A DNA stretch of 64,000 bases, taken from positions 87,502 through 151,501 of the forward strand of contig NZ_JACJSI010000011.1 of the NCBI RefSeq assembly GCF_014698065.1. The letters run 5' to 3'. This DNA comes from Nostoc flagelliforme FACHB-838. GTDB lineage: Bacteria > Cyanobacteriota > Cyanobacteriia > Cyanobacteriales > Nostocaceae. A model generated the notes under the pieces. That model made no database searches and was not told where the DNA came from. It worked only from the letters and a program-made list of their open reading frames with translations. Positions within the stretch are counted from its first letter, which is position 1, and the number at the start of each line of letters is the position of its first letter. This document shows positions 61,025-64,000 of the stretch, in pieces. A program made the position numbers and the translations under genes.

Positions 61025-61571
61025 GCTAAATTTCTCAACTTTAAAAAGTTAACTGCCGGAGTTTTAATTCACTAACGGCTAAAAAAGCCATTAAAAAGTT
61101 ACCTTAAAACTATTTGATGAGAGTTTATATTAAAATTTTTTAAGCTGCGAGAATTTTGTAGTGTTTTACACCGCGATAAGACAAAAAGAATAGAGTTTTA
61201 CATTTCGGTGTTTTGATTTTTTGTTGTTATTAGCTAAATTTTACTTTCATTCTCAGCTTTGCTAAAAAAACTGGTGATGAAACGAGGGTAATATTTATTA
61301 CATATTTTTTGATTAGTAGTATTGCGAAGTGTGAACTAGTACAAATAAAAATCAAGACTAAATTTGATTGCATAAAAGGAATAATTAGCTAAGATGTGGA
61401 GACTTTACTGATAACGTAAAAACCAATACTGACTTTATGAACAATTTACAAAAAAAGAGACATAAATTCAGTATGTTTACGTAAAGATAGCTTGATCGAG
61501 AATGAATTTCTAAAGAGAAAAAGCATGTCAAAATTGCTGAATAAAGTCTTAAGTGCTATTTTTCAGTGTGA
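61025..61571. other. Divergent promoter region of ho1 and glmM
   Basis: 547 bp, AT-rich. An imperfect CGTAAA...TTTACG pair occurs at about 61415-61485. No gene or known repeat is visible. Confidence 0.4.
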
Positions 61572-61592
61572 TTGTGTGGAGTGTTTAAAAAT

Positions 61593-63065
61593 ATGGTTTC
61601 ATCTATAACTCGGACATCGGGCATTGTTGGAGGTTCTGCTTCCGAAGCTGAAGGATTGGGCAAAGGGATTGAGAGCAGTTTTGGACTGAATTTAATGCCG
61701 CTACCAGCAAATCCTTTATTTGGCACAGATGGGATTCGCGGACGAGTAGGAGAATTACTGAGTGCGCCCCTAGCATTGCAAGTTGGTTTTTGGACAGGGA
61801 TTGTTTTACGTAACTATGCAACTCAAGTAGGGCCAGTCATTCTCGGACAGGACTCTAGAAACTCCAGCGATATGCTGGCAATGGCTTTGAGTGCAGGGTT
61901 AACAGCAGCAGGGTTAGAGGTTTGGTATTTGGGATTATGCCCCACTCCTTGCATTGCCTATCTCACCAGCATCACTGATGCCATCGGCGGAGTGATGATT
62001 TCTGCTAGCCACAATCCCCCAGAAGACAATGGGATTAAAATTTTTAGTGCTAATGGTGGAAAGTTACCGCAAATATTGCAGGCAGAAATAGAAGCGGGAC
62101 TGCGTGGCAAGATATCACCGATCGCTAAAGTCAGTAATTGCGGACGGCATTACTCACGTTTTGAGTTAGTGGGGCATTATAGTGAAGCGTTGAAAAAACC
62201 CCTGAACAATGGCCTAAATCTTCAGGGAATGAAGATTGCTTTAGACTTGGCGTGGGGAGCAGCAGTTGGTTTAGCACCATCAGTATTTACAGAAATGGGG
62301 GCAGAGGTAATCTGCTTGCATAACGAAGCAGATGGCGATCGCATTAATGTTAACTGCGGTTCCACCCACCTAGATATTCTTGCAGCCACAGTACAAGAAC
62401 ACAACGCCGACATCGGCTTTGCCTTCGATGGCGATGCCGATCGCGTCTTAGCAGTAGACAATACAGGCAGGCAAGTTAACGGCGATTACATTCTCTACTT
62501 ATGGGGATGCCACTTGCAACAAAACCAACAATTGCCAGACAACCTGATTGTATCTACAGTCATGGCCAACTTAGGCTTTGAGAAAGCTTGGCAGCAGATT
62601 GGTGGTAACTTAATTCGTACCGCAGTCGGCGATCAATACGTGCAAGCCGAAATGCTACGGACTGGTGGAATGCTAGGCGGCGAACAATCAGGTCATATAC
62701 TTTGCCGTCATTATGCTGTTACTGGGGATGGCTTGTTAACAGCATTACATATAGCAGCTTTGGTGAAACAGGCGGGTGTTCCCTTGAACGAATTAGTAGA
62801 TCAAAGCTTCCAGACCTATCCACAATTATTGCGGAACGTGCGAGTTGTTGATCGCGATCGCCGTTTAGGATGGCAAGATTGTCAACCAGTGCAACAAGCG
62901 ATCGCTCTTGCTGAAGCTGCAATGGGTGATTCCGGCAGAATTTTGGTTCGTGCCTCTGGCACAGAACCAGTCATCAGAGTAATGGTGGAAGCAGCCAATG
63001 CTGAACTTACCAACTACTGGACAAATGAATTAGTTTCGCAAGTCCAGCAACATCTGATGGACTAA
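61593..63065 (+). CDS. glmM: Phosphoglucosamine mutase
   Basis: I prefer the ATG at 61593 ([10 protein letters not shown]) over the upstream in-frame GTG, giving 490 residues. The enzyme interconverts GlcN-6-P and GlcN-1-P for peptidoglycan precursor synthesis. It has LFGTDGIRG, the active-site phosphoserine loop [15 protein letters not shown], the metal loop [22 protein letters not shown] and the C-terminal [15 protein letters not shown] phosphate loop. The N-terminal ~40 residues before [11 protein letters not shown] are longer than in E. coli GlmM. Confidence 0.94.
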   Translation: MVSSITRTSGIVGGSASEAEGLGKGIESSFGLNLMPLPANPLFGTDGIRGRVGELLSAPLALQVGFWTGIVLRNYATQVGPVILGQDSRNSSDMLAMALSAGLTAAGLEVWYLGLCPTPCIAYLTSITDAIGGVMISASHNPPEDNGIKIFSANGGKLPQILQAEIEAGLRGKISPIAKVSNCGRHYSRFELVGHYSEALKKPLNNGLNLQGMKIALDLAWGAAVGLAPSVFTEMGAEVICLHNEADGDRINVNCGSTHLDILAATVQEHNADIGFAFDGDADRVLAVDNTGRQVNGDYILYLWGCHLQQNQQLPDNLIVSTVMANLGFEKAWQQIGGNLIRTAVGDQYVQAEMLRTGGMLGGEQSGHILCRHYAVTGDGLLTALHIAALVKQAGVPLNELVDQSFQTYPQLLRNVRVVDRDRRLGWQDCQPVQQAIALAEAAMGDSGRILVRASGTEPVIRVMVEAANAELTNYWTNELVSQVQQHLMD

Positions 63066-63660
63066 ATTAACTATTATCTCAGCTTTAAAAAACCCTAAGT
63101 TCCATCACGGCTTCTACAAATTAACCAGCCTTGGTTAGATGTAGAAGCTGTGACATTTGTATTCTTAGCTCATATCCGATCAGCCTGCCTCAACTAAGAA
63201 ATTCTTTAACCGAACGGTATTGTAGTTAGGGGAACTTGCGGGGCAAAATATCACTAACAGCAAGCATATTGCACCATAATTAGTCCTAGCATCAGTCTGA
63301 ACGTGTTATTATCTACATCGAATTCTTAACTATTCATTCTCATATAATTCTGTGCTTGTTTTTGTCATCCTATTAAAAAGTGCACAAGTTTCTAACTCCT
63401 GGGAGCGTGTTACACAATTATTTGAAAGATGCGTTAAATCAGTTTGCAATCAAACCTCACCTAAATTTCGCGTTTTATATTTTGGAAACAGGAGAAAATC
63501 TTTTTGAATTATCAAAAAGATGGGAATTTAGTATTTTTAATCGCAAATTCTTAAATTAATCCATTAAAGATGAATTTGGATTATACGAATTACAGCAATC
63601 CAAAGAGATTTGTCAACTATAATATAATATTTTCCGAGGCTGATAGGCTACGGCGCCACT
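63066..63660. other. Intergenic, no gene recognised
   Basis: 595 bp downstream of glmM. AT-rich, with the promoter of the following gene presumably near 63600. I see no strong terminator, RNA gene or repeat. Confidence 0.4.
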
Positions 63661-63900
63661 ATGCCAAAATTCAAATCAAAATCTCAGCAATCTAAAAACT
63701 TAAAAAAGCAGGCTAAAAAAGAAACTTCTACCCTTAGCCTCAAAGAACAGTTAGCCCAAAAGCGCAAAGCAGCTCAAGGGCGTAAAGAACTCATTAGCTT
63801 ACTTACCACCGCTAGCTTTAGCAGTGTCTTAGTTGGCATTTTACTTTTTTTCGTAGGTGGAATTAAAGTGGCAGTCCCTGCCGTCTTAGAGGATGTTTGA
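63661..63900 (+). pseudogene. 5' part of a membrane-protein gene cut by an IS
   Basis: Residues 1-75 (PKFKSKSQQSKNLKKQAKKE, LSLKEQLAQKRKAAQGRKEL, ISLLTTASFSSVLVGILLFF) resemble the basic N-terminus and first membrane helix of cyanobacterial O-antigen-ligase-like proteins (HpsL type, polysaccharide export in hormogonia). The last four residues (LEDV) and the stop come from the IS end beginning at 63886, so the gene is interrupted after about 75 codons. The 3' part may lie beyond the element, outside the window. The HpsL assignment rests on memory of the N-terminal pattern only. Confidence 0.6.
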
Positions 63901-64000
63901 AAAGTCGGAAAAGGTGTAAAAAAGCTCTCTCAGTATAAGCTGTGAATAGATAATAAACAGTACCGAGAGAGTGACATGAGTAAAGCATATCCCAGCAACC
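63886..64000 (+). mobile_element. Left end of an IS5-like insertion sequence
   Basis: The end TTAGAGGATGTTTGAAAAGT (63886-63905) is followed by a non-coding leader and then the transposase start. The window ends 25 bases into the gene. The same end sequence recurs in six non-coding copies in this window. Confidence 0.8.
63976..64000 (+). CDS. IS5-family transposase, N-terminal fragment only
   Basis: Only MSKAYPSN is visible before the window ends. That start matches IS5-type transposases I recall from Nostoc genomes (MSKAY-S-NLT...). A GAGAGAG-containing purine-rich site lies just upstream at 63965-63971. Confidence 0.65.

Overview
The window looks like chromosome from a filamentous, probably heterocyst-forming cyanobacterium of the Nostoc type. 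The evidence is the very high density of the HIP1 octamer GCGATCGC, heptameric STRR repeats, and families of small inverted-repeat elements. The gene content agrees: an oxygen-dependent chlorophyll cyclase, a heme oxygenase of the phycobilin pathway, ClpR/ClpP3, XisH/XisI, and a two-domain NlpC/P60 cell-wall peptidase of the kind crystallised from Nostoc and Anabaena. No replication origin, rRNA operon or CRISPR array is visible. All assignments come from reading the sequence; no database search was run.

Layout. 1-4.8 kb is accessory DNA: a pentapeptide-repeat protein cut by the window edge, a DUF433 remnant, a RelE-type/XRE toxin-antitoxin pair, a Uma2 nuclease gene broken by a 155-bp element, and an AT-rich two-gene cassette (nucleotidyltransferase plus DUF262 protein). 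4.8-11.3 kb is a two-gene STAND-type ATPase/WD40 operon. 11.9-24.5 kb holds a 1-Cys peroxiredoxin, two translationally coupled VWA proteins, clpR-clpP3 with a J-domain protein, an aminotransferase, a solute-binding-protein pseudogene, and a zinc-ribbon PP2C phosphatase followed by an FHA/zinc-ribbon kinase. 25.4-32.5 kb has xisH/xisI, a GT41 (SPINDLY-like) glycosyltransferase next to a type IV pilin gene, and a membrane Ser/Thr kinase overlapping bioD. 33-45 kb is prs, a triple-receiver hybrid histidine kinase, two stress-type proteins, a TIR-like protein and a GAF histidine kinase with a Cys-His bilin-site motif. 45-47.6 kb holds a NADAR protein and two genes that each carry a one-base frameshift in an A tract. 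47.9-63 kb is mostly housekeeping: acsF, a secreted metallophosphatase, a beta-lactamase-like hydrolase, NlpC/P60, GT2, MFS, tRNA-Arg(ACG), moaC, an ABA4-like protein, a CobW GTPase, heme oxygenase and glmM. At the right edge an IS5-like element interrupts a membrane-protein gene.

Themes. Small repeats repeatedly invade genes. A TA-flanked element of about 105 bp occurs three times, once inside a coding sequence where it keeps the reading frame. Purine-rich low-complexity blocks are translated as in-frame inserts in at least three signalling proteins. The end sequence of the IS at the right edge recurs at six other sites and brackets three short candidate MITEs. The best candidates for a little-described system are the nucleotidyltransferase/DUF262 cassette (3.07-4.71 kb) and the ATPase/STAND-WD40 pair (4.8-11.3 kb). 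VWA, PP2C and FHA-kinase genes lying within 11 kb resemble a scattered TerY-P-like phosphorylation module.
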